A DNA stretch of 36,888 nucleotides, from assembly GCA_020630395.1 (NCBI GenBank), contig JAHDBM010000029.1, positions 1,216 through 38,103 of the forward strand, read 5' to 3'. The position numbers and the translations under genes are program-made. This document shows, piece by piece, positions 1 through 8,898 of this stretch. The stretch is from Flavobacteriales bacterium (GTDB lineage Bacteria > Bacteroidota > Bacteroidia > Flavobacteriales_D > CAJJDF01). A model generated the notes under the pieces. The model ran no database searches. It saw nothing but the letters and a program-made list of their open reading frames with translations, and was not told the origin of the DNA. The number at the start of each line of letters is the position of its first letter. The first letter of the stretch is position 1.

Positions 1-66
1 GAAAATAAATCTGTTTTTGTAATTCCCATATTGCAATATTACGATAAAAGGTTTGATTATAAAAAT

Positions 67-1326
67 CTAATGCTCAATTAATTTACCTTCTAATGCATTT
101 ATCGCTCCATAAGCTGCTTGTTCACCACTTCTCATAGCTGCATTTAATGAACCGTTTACAAGTTGATCTCCTGCCAAAAAAATAGTTTCTGTTAATTGAG
201 TTTCTGTAGGATCAATATCTCCTACAACATTTGTGACATTAGGTAATGCCTTATGAATATGATAACTCCTTAAATAATGAATACCTTCTATTTTACAATA
301 CGATTTTAACTCTTCAGTAACTTCTTTTACTAATTCAGCTTCACTTAAATCGTGATGCTTAATAACAGATACAGATAGTAATTCTTTACTTCCTTTGGTC
401 TTATTTAGTATACTAGTAGCATAAAATATATTATTAATTAAAGTAGATTCATCTGCAATTAACCCAATAATAGGATCATTTAATACATTAGATCCAACCT
501 CAAAATATAAATTATCACAACTTTTCCATTGCGTTTGTTGATTTTTCAAATTAGATACTAACTGAGAGGCTTCAGTAGCTATAATAGTGGCATGACTTTC
601 AATTTCATCAATATCGTTAAGTATGATTTTACCTTCTTTAACTTGATCTACTTTAACATTAAAATGAACCTTGGTTTTAGTGAGCTTTCTGCTAAGTTGT
701 TTTGGTATTTCTTCCATGCCTCCTTTAGGTATTACAGCATATCCTTCGGCAAACATTTTAAAGATAAAACAGAATAAACGAGAAGATGTTTCTAGATTAG
801 GCTCTAAAAATATTCCTGTAAAAAATGGTTTAAAAAAATTCGATATTATACTATCCGAAAATCCATAATCTTTTAGAAAGTCTAATGTTGAAATCTCTTT
901 CAACTTAAAAACTTCATCTATTGATTTTGCTTTCATTGATCTGGTTAGCTTAAATATTTTCAATTTGTCTTTAAAAGTTCCTACTGATGAAAACAAAGTT
1001 GGCAGTAAAAAAGAAAAACTTCTAAGTGGATCTCCTATTTTATGTTGCTTCCCATTTTTATAGATAATAGAACCAGGCATAAGTTTTTGTACGTCTAATT
1101 CATCTAAATCGAGGTAGCGTTTAACCATAGGGTAAGCAGATAGTAATACTTGAAATCCATGATCTAATTGATATCCCTTAACAATATCTGTCTTTACTCT
1201 CCCTCCTACTCGATCACTTGCTTCGTATATTACAGGTGAATAACCTTTTTCTTCTAACACTCTTGCAGCTACTAAACCAGCTACTCCTGCCCCTATAATA
1301 TTTATGTTATAATTCGATTTATCCAT
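67..1326 (-). CDS. NAD(P)/FAD-dependent amine-oxidase-like oxidoreductase
   Basis: The N-terminus carries a Rossmann dinucleotide-binding motif, GAGVAGL, about 12 residues in, followed by EASDRVGGR. This is the signature of the flavin amine oxidase / phytoene desaturase / protoporphyrinogen oxidase superfamily. The C-terminus has the matching FAD-contact segment (FLAGDQ then [15 protein letters not shown]). About 419 residues, close to full length for the family, with no membrane segment evident. The start is placed at ATG 1326, which is preceded by an A-rich stretch and puts the Rossmann strand right at the N-terminus as in relatives. An in-frame ATG at 1356 would add ten residues. It stands alone, divergent from the aromatic amino-acid pair. 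The substrate cannot be told from sequence; carotenoid, sterol-like or amine substrates are all possible. Family assignment is firm, function open. Confidence 0.85.
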   Translation of the reverse strand: MDKSNYNINIIGAGVAGLVAARVLEEKGYSPVIYEASDRVGGRVKTDIVKGYQLDHGFQVLLSAYPMVKRYLDLDELDVQKLMPGSIIYKNGKQHKIGDPLRSFSFLLPTLFSSVGTFKDKLKIFKLTRSMKAKSIDEVFKLKEISTLDFLKDYGFSDSIISNFFKPFFTGIFLEPNLETSSRLFCFIFKMFAEGYAVIPKGGMEEIPKQLSRKLTKTKVHFNVKVDQVKEGKIILNDIDEIESHATIIATEASQLVSNLKNQQTQWKSCDNLYFEVGSNVLNDPIIGLIADESTLINNIFYATSILNKTKGSKELLSVSVIKHHDLSEAELVKEVTEELKSYCKIEGIHYLRSYHIHKALPNVTNVVGDIDPTETQLTETIFLAGDQLVNGSLNAAMRSGEQAAYGAINALEGKLIEH

Positions 1327-1488
1327 GCTTTTCTTATTACTACTAAAAATAAACATTTACAATTAGCATTGGATACTAAATGCTATCTAATTTATGCTTA
1401 TTTTTAAGTAACCTTACGGTATAATCCGTTTGTTTATAATGGTAATCAATTTTATCATTTTGCAGTACACCACATTAGGTAATTTAGT

Positions 1489-2562
1489 ATGATATTAACC
1501 AATGAAATAAATAATAAAAAAAGGCCTTTTTTAATAGCTGGTCCTTGTAGTGTTGAATCTGAAGAACAGGTTGTTTCAGTTTGTAACGATATAAAAGTAC
1601 AAACAAATGCTTCTGTTTTAAGGGGAGGAATTTGGAAACCAAGAACACGTCCAAATAGTTTTGAAGGTGTTGGCGCTATTGGTTTACCTTGGTTAGTTAA
1701 AGCAGGTAAGCAGACCGGACTCCCAGTAACTACAGAAGTAGCTAACGCAAAACATGTTGAATTAGCGTTAAAAGCTGGTATCAATATATTGTGGGTTGGT
1801 GCAAGAACTACTGTTAATCCTTTTGCTGTGCAAGAAATTGCTGATGCAGTTAAAGGAACTAATGTTCCAATTATGATAAAAAATCCTGTTAATCCTGATT
1901 TAATGCTATGGATTGGAGCTTTTGAGCGGTTTCAAAAAGCTGGAATTACAGATTTAACAGCAATTCATAGAGGTTTTTCAATATACAATCATCCTAAATA
2001 CCGTAATGTCCCTAATTGGGAAATCCCAATAGCTTTAAAAGAGAAGTTACCTAATGTTCATCTTATATGTGACCCTAGCCATATTTCTGGTAAACGAAAT
2101 GGACTTTTGCCTGTATCTCAAAAAGCTATGGACCTTAATTTTGATGGACTCATGATCGAAACTCATCCGAATCCTGATGATGCTTGGTCGGATGCTAAAC
2201 AACAAGTAACCCCTTTAGGTCTTAAAAACATACTAGACTCATTAGTGCTTAGAAAAGAAGAACTAACTGGTGATTCCATTACTAAAATGGAAGTTATGAG
2301 AGAGAAAATAGCAGGTTTAGATGATAAAATATTTGAGTTATTAACCGCCAGAATGAGATTATCAGAAGAAGTTGGAATATATAAGCGTCAACATGATATT
2401 ACCATACTACAACAAGAACATTGGAAAAAAGTCATTTCTTACAGATTAAGTAAAACCGAAGATTATAAACTAACAGATAAATTTGTCAGAGATTTTATGG
2501 ATGCCCTACATCAAGAATCTATTAGGCATCAAAATAATGTTATGAACCCTGATTTAAAATAA
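1489..2562 (+). CDS. Bifunctional DAHP synthase (class I beta) / chorismate mutase
   Basis: Residues 1-260 are a 3-deoxy-7-phosphoheptulonate synthase. It condenses PEP and erythrose 4-phosphate, the first shikimate-pathway step. Visible motifs are AGPCSVES (17-24, with metal-binding Cys20), LRGGIWKPRTRP (44-55) and DPSHISGKR (195-203, His198), with Glu224 and Asp230/231 completing a plausible metal site. Residues 265-357 form an AroQ-type helical chorismate mutase (MREKIAGLDDKIFELL). The order synthase-then-mutase is the Bacteroidota arrangement, characterised in Prevotella nigrescens, where prephenate binding to the mutase domain inhibits the synthase. Such allostery is inferred here, not shown. 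The stop codon directly abuts the ATG of aroA, so the two are surely cotranscribed. A poor -7-like match (TCATTTTG, 1455-1462) lies upstream. Confidence 0.96.
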   Translation: MILTNEINNKKRPFLIAGPCSVESEEQVVSVCNDIKVQTNASVLRGGIWKPRTRPNSFEGVGAIGLPWLVKAGKQTGLPVTTEVANAKHVELALKAGINILWVGARTTVNPFAVQEIADAVKGTNVPIMIKNPVNPDLMLWIGAFERFQKAGITDLTAIHRGFSIYNHPKYRNVPNWEIPIALKEKLPNVHLICDPSHISGKRNGLLPVSQKAMDLNFDGLMIETHPNPDDAWSDAKQQVTPLGLKNILDSLVLRKEELTGDSITKMEVMREKIAGLDDKIFELLTARMRLSEEVGIYKRQHDITILQQEHWKKVISYRLSKTEDYKLTDKFVRDFMDALHQESIRHQNNVMNPDLK

Positions 2563-3816
2563 ATGAAGATTACTATTTATCCTTCTAAGATTAAAGGAGA
2601 CGTTCACATTCCACCAAGTAAAAGTGATAGCCAAAGAGCAATATTATGTGCAGCACTTTGCAAAGGAAAATCTACACTCTATAACATTGGAAAAAGTCAT
2701 GATGAAAGAAATCTACTGATAGCTATTAAAGAATTAGGTGCTGATGTATCGTGTATTGATGAACAAAAAGGTGTTTTTGAAATTGATGGAACTTATGCGT
2801 TTAGTGAAGCTGGAGAGGTTAATATTGGTGAGAGTGGATTAGCTACTCGCTTGTTAACTCCTGTTTTAGCTACTAGACCTTACCATTATACCTTAAATGG
2901 AAATGGAAGCTTAAAAAATAGATCCATGTCTTTCTTTGATCAGGTTTTACCTAAAATGGGTGTTATATACTCCAGTAATGAGCATAAAGTTCCTCTAACG
3001 ACAAGAGGACCTATAAAAACTGAAGAAATAACCGTAGATGGGAATGCGAGCTCACAATATATTTCGGGTTTATTAATGGCTTTACCTCTTACTAAAACAG
3101 ATGTTACACTACACGTTACTAATTTAGTGAGCTTCCCATATGTAGAAATGACCATCAAAACTTTAAGTCTATTTAGAATCGAGATTCCCTATACAATTAA
3201 TGAAGTTGATAATATTATTACGTTTTACATAAAAGGAAACCAAATCTACTCTCCTACTCAATATACCATTGAAGGTGACTGGAGCAGTGCGAGTTATTGG
3301 ATAACAGCTAAATTATTAGGTGCTAACATCTCTATTAATGGATTAAATACAACTAGTTTACAAGCTGATAAGAAAATAGCTAAACTTATAGAAGGTGATA
3401 TAACAAATTGGCTTAAGTCTGCCCAAAAACAACCTTTAACACCATTTAAATTTGATGCAACCCATTGTCCTGATCTATTTCCTGCCTTAGTAACTATTGC
3501 CTCTTTCATTAATGGGACATCTATCATTATTGGAACTGATAGGTTAATTAATAAAGAAAGTAGTAGAGGAATAGTCTTACAAAAGGAGTTCGCTAAGCTA
3601 GGAGTTAATATTAATATTGCAAATAATGAAATGCATATTCATGGTACTGGTGAATTAGAAGGAGGAATAGTTTCTTCTCATCATGATCATAGAATTGCTA
3701 TGTGTTTAGGAATTGCCTCTCTTTTTGCGGAATCGGTTATGACTATTGAACAAGCAGAATCAGTTAGTAAAAGCTACCCCGATTTTTGGACACAACTTAA
3801 TGATTTGATTTTATAA
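2563..3816 (+). CDS. aroA: 3-phosphoshikimate 1-carboxyvinyltransferase (EPSP synthase)
   Basis: This enzyme transfers the enolpyruvyl group of PEP to shikimate 3-phosphate, the sixth shikimate-pathway step, in the cytoplasm. The N-terminal substrate motif PPSKSDSQRA (17-26) holds the catalytic-site Lys20. A GESGLATRLLTP segment near residue 90 replaces the more usual GNAGTAMR PEP-site loop, a variation that would matter for inhibitor sensitivity. HHDHRIAM (373-380) and SYPDFW (404-409) are the C-terminal signatures. At 417 residues it is slightly short of the usual 425-450 but covers both inverse-alpha/beta domains. The ATG begins on the base after the upstream stop codon, indicating translational coupling to the DAHP synthase/mutase. 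No other aro genes are in view. Confidence 0.96.
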   Translation: MKITIYPSKIKGDVHIPPSKSDSQRAILCAALCKGKSTLYNIGKSHDERNLLIAIKELGADVSCIDEQKGVFEIDGTYAFSEAGEVNIGESGLATRLLTPVLATRPYHYTLNGNGSLKNRSMSFFDQVLPKMGVIYSSNEHKVPLTTRGPIKTEEITVDGNASSQYISGLLMALPLTKTDVTLHVTNLVSFPYVEMTIKTLSLFRIEIPYTINEVDNIITFYIKGNQIYSPTQYTIEGDWSSASYWITAKLLGANISINGLNTTSLQADKKIAKLIEGDITNWLKSAQKQPLTPFKFDATHCPDLFPALVTIASFINGTSIIIGTDRLINKESSRGIVLQKEFAKLGVNINIANNEMHIHGTGELEGGIVSSHHDHRIAMCLGIASLFAESVMTIEQAESVSKSYPDFWTQLNDLIL

Positions 3817-3859
3817 TATCAGTTTAATGTGCTTATTTTTAATTAAATAATTATATTTA

Positions 3860-3880
3860 ATAATTCTAAATTAGAATTAT
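3860..3880 (+). promoter_or_regulatory. Perfect inverted repeat overlapping a start codon
   Basis: The arms ATAATTCTA (3860-3868) and TAGAATTAT (3872-3880) are perfectly complementary around a 3-nt loop (AAT). The last two bases of the right arm are the A and T of the ATG at 3879. As RNA this would partly hide the start codon; as DNA it is a 21-bp dyad that could bind a regulator. It is very AT-rich, so the hairpin would be weak, and there is no following T-run to make it a terminator for aroA. Confidence 0.45.
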
Positions 3881-4187
3881 GCTTGATTTGAATACTTTTG
3901 TTGACAATCCTGTATCAGATAAAAATGACTCATTAGTTAATCTATCTAACTATTTTCTTTTGGCAATATCTGAATCAAAAGGTAGTACCAAACACATCAT
4001 CATTCCTGATACTAAAGAGTCTACTATCATAAAAGCAATCAATAAAGTGTATAACTCTGAATCTCACTTTGAAAAATACTGTGTTAATTGGTCTAATGAT
4101 AATGGTATTATTAAATACTTTGATCAAATATTATGGTGTAATGTTAAAATCACTACTGTAGAAATTAACAAAATCATTCTTAATTAA
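3879..4187 (+). CDS. Small hypothetical protein
   Basis: A 102-residue predicted cytoplasmic protein with no signal peptide or membrane segment. I do not recognise a domain. It is Ile-, Asn- and Lys-rich, with two Trp (in the NWSNDNG and LWCNV stretches) and two Cys. It lies 62 bp after aroA on the same strand and ends before a strong terminator, so it could be read through from aroA or from its own promoter. A 9-bp-arm inverted repeat overlaps its ATG. No clear TAnnTTTG element was found upstream. Codon use looks like its neighbours. Its reading frame is uninterrupted and followed by a terminator, which favours a real gene, but the function is unknown. Confidence 0.6.
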   Translation: MLDLNTFVDNPVSDKNDSLVNLSNYFLLAISESKGSTKHIIIPDTKESTIIKAINKVYNSESHFEKYCVNWSNDNGIIKYFDQILWCNVKITTVEINKIILN

Positions 4188-4304
4188 CAGTTATTAGTTA
4201 TTTCAATCATTTCCTTTCTAACAAATAAATCACCTTGGTTATTTATATATTGCTAAGTGCATAATATTATATAGTATTACATCCTACTAACTGATAATGA
4301 TAAA

Positions 4305-4334
4305 AAAAGGGATTGTATTTGAACAATCCCTTTT
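4305..4334. terminator. Bidirectional intrinsic terminator
   Basis: A perfect 12-bp stem, AAAAGGGATTGT (4305-4316) with ACAATCCCTTTT (4323-4334), closes a 6-nt loop. It is flanked by an A-run on the left and a T-run on the right, so it can stop transcription from either side. It sits between the 3' ends of the small gene at 3879-4187 (+) and the secreted protein at 4355-4633 (-). Confidence 0.88.
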
Positions 4335-4354
4335 AAAAAGCCTATATATTAAGA

Positions 4355-4633
4355 TTAGTTTATTGTAATACAACCATCTTTAATGGTAATTTTGTCTCCA
4401 TCTTCTACTTCAACCCAACCACACTCTGTTTTAATTTTAACCTTATCAGCACTTGTTTGTACTGATGTAGATCCTGAAGTACTTGATCTAAACTCTATTT
4501 TTTGAGTTGATCCATTAGACTTAACCTCCATTTTATAGTTTTTGCTGTCTTTGTTATAATATTTAACGGTAAAAGCTCCAACTATGTTGGCAAAAAAGAT
4601 AAATCCTACTGCTAATGCGAATGTTTTTTTCAT
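4355..4633 (-). CDS. Small secreted hypothetical protein
   Basis: A 92-residue protein with a clear signal peptide (MKKTFALAVGFIFFANIVGA, cleavage expected near residue 20). The mature part is a Lys/Ser/Thr-rich, beta-prone chain with two Cys near the C-terminus (ECGW and DGCI) that could form a disulfide after export. No known domain is recognised. It follows two other exported-protein genes on the same strand but is separated from them by 92 bp and has its own -7 element (TACATTTG, 4662-4669), so it is probably an independent unit. It ends at the strong terminator at 4305-4334. Real gene likely; function unknown. Confidence 0.75.
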   Translation of the reverse strand: MKKTFALAVGFIFFANIVGAFTVKYYNKDSKNYKMEVKSNGSTQKIEFRSSTSGSTSVQTSADKVKIKTECGWVEVEDGDKITIKDGCITIN

Positions 4634-4661
4634 TGTTTTTTGTTTTTAATAATTTGTTAAA

Positions 4662-4669
4662 CAAATGTA
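4662..4669 (-). promoter_or_regulatory. -7 promoter element for the small secreted protein
   Basis: On the minus strand this reads TACATTTG, an exact match to the Bacteroidota -7 consensus TAnnTTTG. It lies 28 bases before the ATG at 4633. No TTG was found at the ideal -33 spacing, so this is a moderate prediction. Confidence 0.5.
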
Positions 4670-4725
4670 TAATTCCATCAAACGCAAAGGAAACATTATC
4701 AACTCTAATACTTGAATGGTATCAT

Positions 4726-5121
4726 TTAATTATCTAGGGTATCTGATTCAATGATAACCGAAATATTATTATCATCTATAAACAAGGGAAAATTACTATT
4801 AGGAACAGTATCTGACCTTAATAAATCAATTTGTTTTTGAGTTAATTTTACAAAAATATTTACTTTCTCTTTAACGTGTAACGATTTCTTTATAAAAGGA
4901 CCAAGTTCTATTACTCCTATTCCATATTTTTCTCTACTTGATTCAGTTAAAATAAAAAACCAGTTAATTGGAATTCTTCTAGTCTTCCCATCTCCACTTA
5001 AATGGCATGCTCCTCTTCTTCTTTCAAAAACACCTTCCATAATAACTGAATCAACAATATTATCTTGCCCCATTACATTAGAAATTAAAATAGTTAGACA
5101 TATTATAACTAAAATCTTCAT
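4726..5121 (-). CDS. Secreted hypothetical protein downstream of nuclease
   Basis: A 131-residue protein starting with a signal peptide (MKILVIICLTILISNVMG, then QDN), so exported to the periplasm or beyond. The mature chain has a basic patch (FERRRGACHLSG, then GKTRRIPINWFF) followed by alternating hydrophobic strands; a small beta-barrel or OB-like fold is possible but not shown. No family recognised. Its ATG lies one base after the stop codon of the secreted nuclease gene, so the two are an operon and probably translationally coupled. That arrangement suggests a functional link (accessory, inhibitor or co-secreted factor), which is inference only. Confidence 0.75.
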   Translation of the reverse strand: MKILVIICLTILISNVMGQDNIVDSVIMEGVFERRRGACHLSGDGKTRRIPINWFFILTESSREKYGIGVIELGPFIKKSLHVKEKVNIFVKLTQKQIDLLRSDTVPNSNFPLFIDDNNISVIIESDTLDN

Positions 5122-5122
5122 A

Positions 5123-6388
5123 TTATCTTTCTTGAAATGAAAGTTCAGAGTAAGGCGTTATTTCATCTTCTTTTTCAAGAATCATTGTAGGAGTACCTCC
5201 AAAATCAACTACTTTTCCTTCTAAACAAATCGTTTTACCTTTCCATTTTTTTATAATATCGTAGCTAAAATTAGGATGATTTTTTTTCCAGATAGCAACT
5301 GTAAATATTTGATTAGGAAATGATTGATCTAAATTTAAAAAGACATGTCCATTTTTAGAAATTTTAGTCCCTACCACTTTACCACATACATTTACTTTTT
5401 TAGACTCTCCAACATATAATTTTGCCTGTACAGTATTAAAGTAATTAGCTGGTAGTGATGGTGCTGAAATAGGTTTTACGTCTTGCTTATTTTTTTCTGG
5501 AATCCATAAAGATACATCACTTTGTTTTTCAATTTCATTTTCAATACTATCTGCTAATGAATGATAAAAATCAATTCCTGTCAGCTCTTCTATCTCATCT
5601 ATCGATTTTGCAAAACTTGCAATAGGGTATTGTATATTCTTATTTGGCATTAAGAAAGCAATTCCTCTATTATTCTTTATATCTATGGCAATTTTAAAAT
5701 ATTGCTTAGGAATGGTAACCTTATTAGTCCCCCTTTCAATATGAGGTAATTTTTTATTTAAAATTGGTCCAGTAACAACATATAATTGAGTAGTAGGATT
5801 ATTATATATATACCCCCTCAATAAACCTTCTAAATCTCCCCATTTACCTCTATTAAAATCAGCTACTTGTGGAGACATATTAGAATATAAATAAGACTCA
5901 CTAATAGCTTTAGCCGACCATCTAAAATCTGCCGAAGGAGCCAAGTGTCCTCTATCATAACCAAAACCATCATATTCGTATGTACTGTCAGGTTTCATAT
6001 ACTTTAAAAAGTAATCTTGTTCAATAGCAGATCCAGATTCAATCTTTTTATCTGGTCTAAAATCATTTGTTCTAGAATATTTACCTTCAATAATATCAGG
6101 AGTTATGATATGTGCAACCCATTTGGCTTGCTCATGAAATTCGCTATACACCAAACTCATTGCCGAATGATTGATTAATACTTCATCCGAGCGTACATAA
6201 GGTATCCCAACTTCATCTAAATCTTTTCTAATCTTTATGAGTTTATAGTCTTCTAACTCTAACTTTATTTGTGTTTGTTGATCTTGAAGATCAGCTAACT
6301 TTTTATTTAATGCTTCTATCTTCTCTTGATTGGTTTGACCAAACACTATAGAGTATAAAAACATCACTATCATTAATAACCTCATCAT
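5123..6388 (-). CDS. Secreted DNA/RNA non-specific endonuclease with C-terminal OB-like domain
   Basis: A 421-residue exported nuclease of the NUC1 / Serratia-nuclease (beta-beta-alpha-metal) family. Residues 1-18 are a signal peptide ending at Gln. Residues 19-55 form a short coiled coil (heptads around EKIEALNKKLADLQDQ). The nuclease core spans about 70-275: DRGH at 145-148 supplies the general-base His148, and SNMSPQ with the Asn179-containing FNRGKW segment supplies the Mg-binding Asn; VVTGPIL is the family's following strand. Residues about 319-412 look like an added nucleic-acid-binding OB fold (VNVCGKVVGT, HVFLNLDQ, KTICLEGKVVD). Expected to degrade extracellular DNA and RNA for nutrients. 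The first two codons are both ATG. It heads an operon with the 131-residue secreted protein. Confidence 0.88.
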   Translation of the reverse strand: MMRLLMIVMFLYSIVFGQTNQEKIEALNKKLADLQDQQTQIKLELEDYKLIKIRKDLDEVGIPYVRSDEVLINHSAMSLVYSEFHEQAKWVAHIITPDIIEGKYSRTNDFRPDKKIESGSAIEQDYFLKYMKPDSTYEYDGFGYDRGHLAPSADFRWSAKAISESYLYSNMSPQVADFNRGKWGDLEGLLRGYIYNNPTTQLYVVTGPILNKKLPHIERGTNKVTIPKQYFKIAIDIKNNRGIAFLMPNKNIQYPIASFAKSIDEIEELTGIDFYHSLADSIENEIEKQSDVSLWIPEKNKQDVKPISAPSLPANYFNTVQAKLYVGESKKVNVCGKVVGTKISKNGHVFLNLDQSFPNQIFTVAIWKKNHPNFSYDIIKKWKGKTICLEGKVVDFGGTPTMILEKEDEITPYSELSFQER

Positions 6389-6463
6389 ATAGCTTATCTA
6401 AATTGATTATACTTAAATATAAAACAAAAAAAGCGCTATGATGTTATGATAATGTTATATAAA

Positions 6464-6493
6464 AAAAGCCGTTTCAATAATGAAACGGCTTTT
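6464..6493 (-). terminator. Intrinsic terminator of aconitase gene
   Basis: A perfect 13-bp stem (AAAAGCCGTTTCA with TGAAACGGCTTTT) closes the 4-nt loop ATAA. On the minus strand a run of T follows (6461-6467 complement). It lies 22 bases past the aconitase stop codon and just upstream of the nuclease gene, isolating the two units. Confidence 0.9.
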
Positions 6494-6514
6494 AAGTCTT
6501 TTAATCTTTAACAA

Positions 6515-8788
6515 TTATGCAGTTTGTGCATTCTCTTTTTTAATTAGATTAAGAGCAGAACCATGATCATACCAATCAATTTGGTTAGCATTATAGGTAT
6601 GATTTAGCTTAATCATATCTTTAGATCCATCAGCATGAACAACCTCTAATGTTAATTGCTTACCTGGAGCAAATTCATTCAAATCTATAAAGTTAAATGT
6701 ATCATCCTCTTGTATTAAATCATAATCAGCTTCATTAGCAAATGTTAAGCCTAACATTCCTTGTTTCTTAAGGTTAGTTTCGTGAATACGAGCGAATGAT
6801 TTCACTATTACAGCTGCAACACCTAAATGTCTTGGTTCCATAGCTGCATGCTCTCTTGAAGAACCTTCCCCATAATTATGATCTCCAACTACAACTGTCT
6901 TAACACCAGCAGCTTTGTAAGCTCTTTGCGTAGCTGGAACTGGACCATATTCACCAGTTAATTGATTCTTAACCTTATCAGTCTCTTTATTAAATGCATT
7001 AACCGCTCCAATTAAGCAGTTATTGGAAATATTATCTAAATGTCCTCTATATTTTAACCAAGGACCAGCCATAGAAATATGATCGGTAGTACATTTACCA
7101 TAAGCTTTAATTAAAAGCTTAGCTCCAGTAATACTATCTCCTAATGGTGTAAATGGCGTTAATAATTCTAAACGACTTGAATTTTCATCAACAACTACCT
7201 CTACCCCACTTCCATCTGCAACAGGATCAATATAACCTGCATCTTCAACATCAAATCCTTTTGGTGGTAATTCTAAACCAGTAGGCTCATCTAATTTAAC
7301 TTGCTCTCCATTTTTATTTGTAATGGTATCTGTTAATGGATTAAAATCTAATCTTCCAGAAATTGCAATTGCAGCAACCATCTCTGGTGAAGTAACAAAA
7401 GCATGTGTATTTGGGTTACCATCTGCTCGTTTAGCAAAGTTTCTATTAAACGAATGAACAATACTATTTTTAGGAGCATTTTTAGGATCACTATATCTTG
7501 CCCACTGACCAATACATGGACCACAAGCATTTGTAAATATAGTTGCATCTAAATCCTCAAAAACATCTAAAATACCATCTCTTTCGGCAGTATATCGTAC
7601 TTGCTCTGAACCTGGGTTAATACCAAATTGAGCTTTTGTTTCTAATCCTTTATCTACCGCCTGTTTAGCTACAGATGCAGCTCTTGATAAATCTTCGTAA
7701 GATGAATTCGTACAAGAACCTATTAATCCCCATTCAACATCTAATGGCCAATCGTTAGCTTTCGCTTTCTCGGTCATAGTTCCAACAGGTGTAGCTAAAT
7801 CTGGAGTAAAAGGACCATTTAAATGAGGAATTAACTCATCTAAATTAATTTCAATTACTTGATCAAAATATTGCTCTGGATTAGCATACACCTCAGCATC
7901 ACCTGTTAGGTATTCAGCTACTTTGTTAGCTTCATCTGCAATATCATTACGATCAGTAGATCTTAGGTAACGTTCCATAGAATCATCATAACCAAAAGTA
8001 GAAGTTGTTGCTCCTATCTCAGCTCCCATATTACAAATTGTTCCTTTTCCTGTACAAGAAATAGACTTAGCTCCTTCTCCAAAATACTCAACAATTGCTC
8101 CAGTACCTCCTTTTACAGTAAGAATCCCTGCTACTTTTAGGATAACATCTTTAGGAGATGACCATCCACTTAATTTACCTGTTAACTTAACACCAATTAA
8201 TTTAGGAAATTTAAGCTCCCAAGGCATTCCTGCCATTACATCAACAGCATCAGCTCCTCCAACACCAATCGCTACCATTCCTAACCCTCCTGCATTTACA
8301 GTATGAGAATCAGTACCAATCATCATTCCTCCTGGAAATGCATAATTTTCTAATACTACCTGATGTATAATACCTGCTCCTGGCTTCCAGAAACCAATCC
8401 CATATTTATTAGATACTGATTGTAAAAAGTTAAATACTTCATTACTCGTATTAATTGCCTCTTGTAAATCTTTTTCAGCACCCATTCTTGCTTGAATAAG
8501 GTGATCGCAATGAACAGTAGTAGGTACAGCTACTTTTGGTTTACCTGCTTGCATAAACTGCAACAATGCCATTTGAGCGGTAGCATCTTGGCAAGCAATT
8601 CTATCTGGAGCAAAATCTACATAATCTTCTCCTCTTTTAAATGCTGTATTAGCAGTACCATCCCAAAGGTGGTTATATAATATCTTTTCAGATAATGTTA
8701 AGGGTTTACCTACTATTTTTCGTGCTTCATCTACACGGTTTGCCATTCTTTCGTAAACGGCTTTAATCATATCAATATCGAATGCCAT
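6515..8788 (-). CDS. Aconitate hydratase (mitochondrial-type)
   Basis: This enzyme interconverts citrate and isocitrate in the TCA cycle through a [4Fe-4S] cluster. The three cluster cysteines are visible: Cys359 in GSCTNSS, and Cys422 and Cys425 in ACGPCIGQW. The swivel domain follows, with [22 protein letters not shown] carrying the catalytic serine region (about residues 620-645). At 757 residues it matches the mitochondrial/Bacteroidota aconitase length rather than the larger E. coli AcnA (~890) or AcnB. It is a single-gene unit: a strong terminator lies 22 bp downstream and about 110 bp of non-coding sequence precedes the next gene upstream. A one-mismatch -7-like element (TATTGTTG, minus strand, 8814-8821) sits before the ATG. 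Confidence 0.97.
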   Translation of the reverse strand: MAFDIDMIKAVYERMANRVDEARKIVGKPLTLSEKILYNHLWDGTANTAFKRGEDYVDFAPDRIACQDATAQMALLQFMQAGKPKVAVPTTVHCDHLIQARMGAEKDLQEAINTSNEVFNFLQSVSNKYGIGFWKPGAGIIHQVVLENYAFPGGMMIGTDSHTVNAGGLGMVAIGVGGADAVDVMAGMPWELKFPKLIGVKLTGKLSGWSSPKDVILKVAGILTVKGGTGAIVEYFGEGAKSISCTGKGTICNMGAEIGATTSTFGYDDSMERYLRSTDRNDIADEANKVAEYLTGDAEVYANPEQYFDQVIEINLDELIPHLNGPFTPDLATPVGTMTEKAKANDWPLDVEWGLIGSCTNSSYEDLSRAASVAKQAVDKGLETKAQFGINPGSEQVRYTAERDGILDVFEDLDATIFTNACGPCIGQWARYSDPKNAPKNSIVHSFNRNFAKRADGNPNTHAFVTSPEMVAAIAISGRLDFNPLTDTITNKNGEQVKLDEPTGLELPPKGFDVEDAGYIDPVADGSGVEVVVDENSSRLELLTPFTPLGDSITGAKLLIKAYGKCTTDHISMAGPWLKYRGHLDNISNNCLIGAVNAFNKETDKVKNQLTGEYGPVPATQRAYKAAGVKTVVVGDHNYGEGSSREHAAMEPRHLGVAAVIVKSFARIHETNLKKQGMLGLTFANEADYDLIQEDDTFNFIDLNEFAPGKQLTLEVVHADGSKDMIKLNHTYNANQIDWYDHGSALNLIKKENAQTA

Positions 8789-8898
8789 GGGCTGTAATTT
8801 TGAATTTTAGGTTCAACAATACGCGAATTTAATGAATTTCGAGATGAATTGAAAGTCATAAGTTTATTTAGGTTCAGTACAAATAATGAGTTTAACAC

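Noticed and set aside
592-868. Plus-strand frames opposite the FAD oxidoreductase
   Set aside because: They are shadows of a well-supported gene, with no domain or promoter of their own; the same applies to the other short antisense frames inside aroA, aconitase, gyrB, purB and glpK.
1364-1385. Inverted repeat TAGCATT/AATGCTA upstream of the FAD oxidoreductase
   Set aside because: Seven-base arms with an eight-base loop and no clear promoter; too weak to call regulatory.
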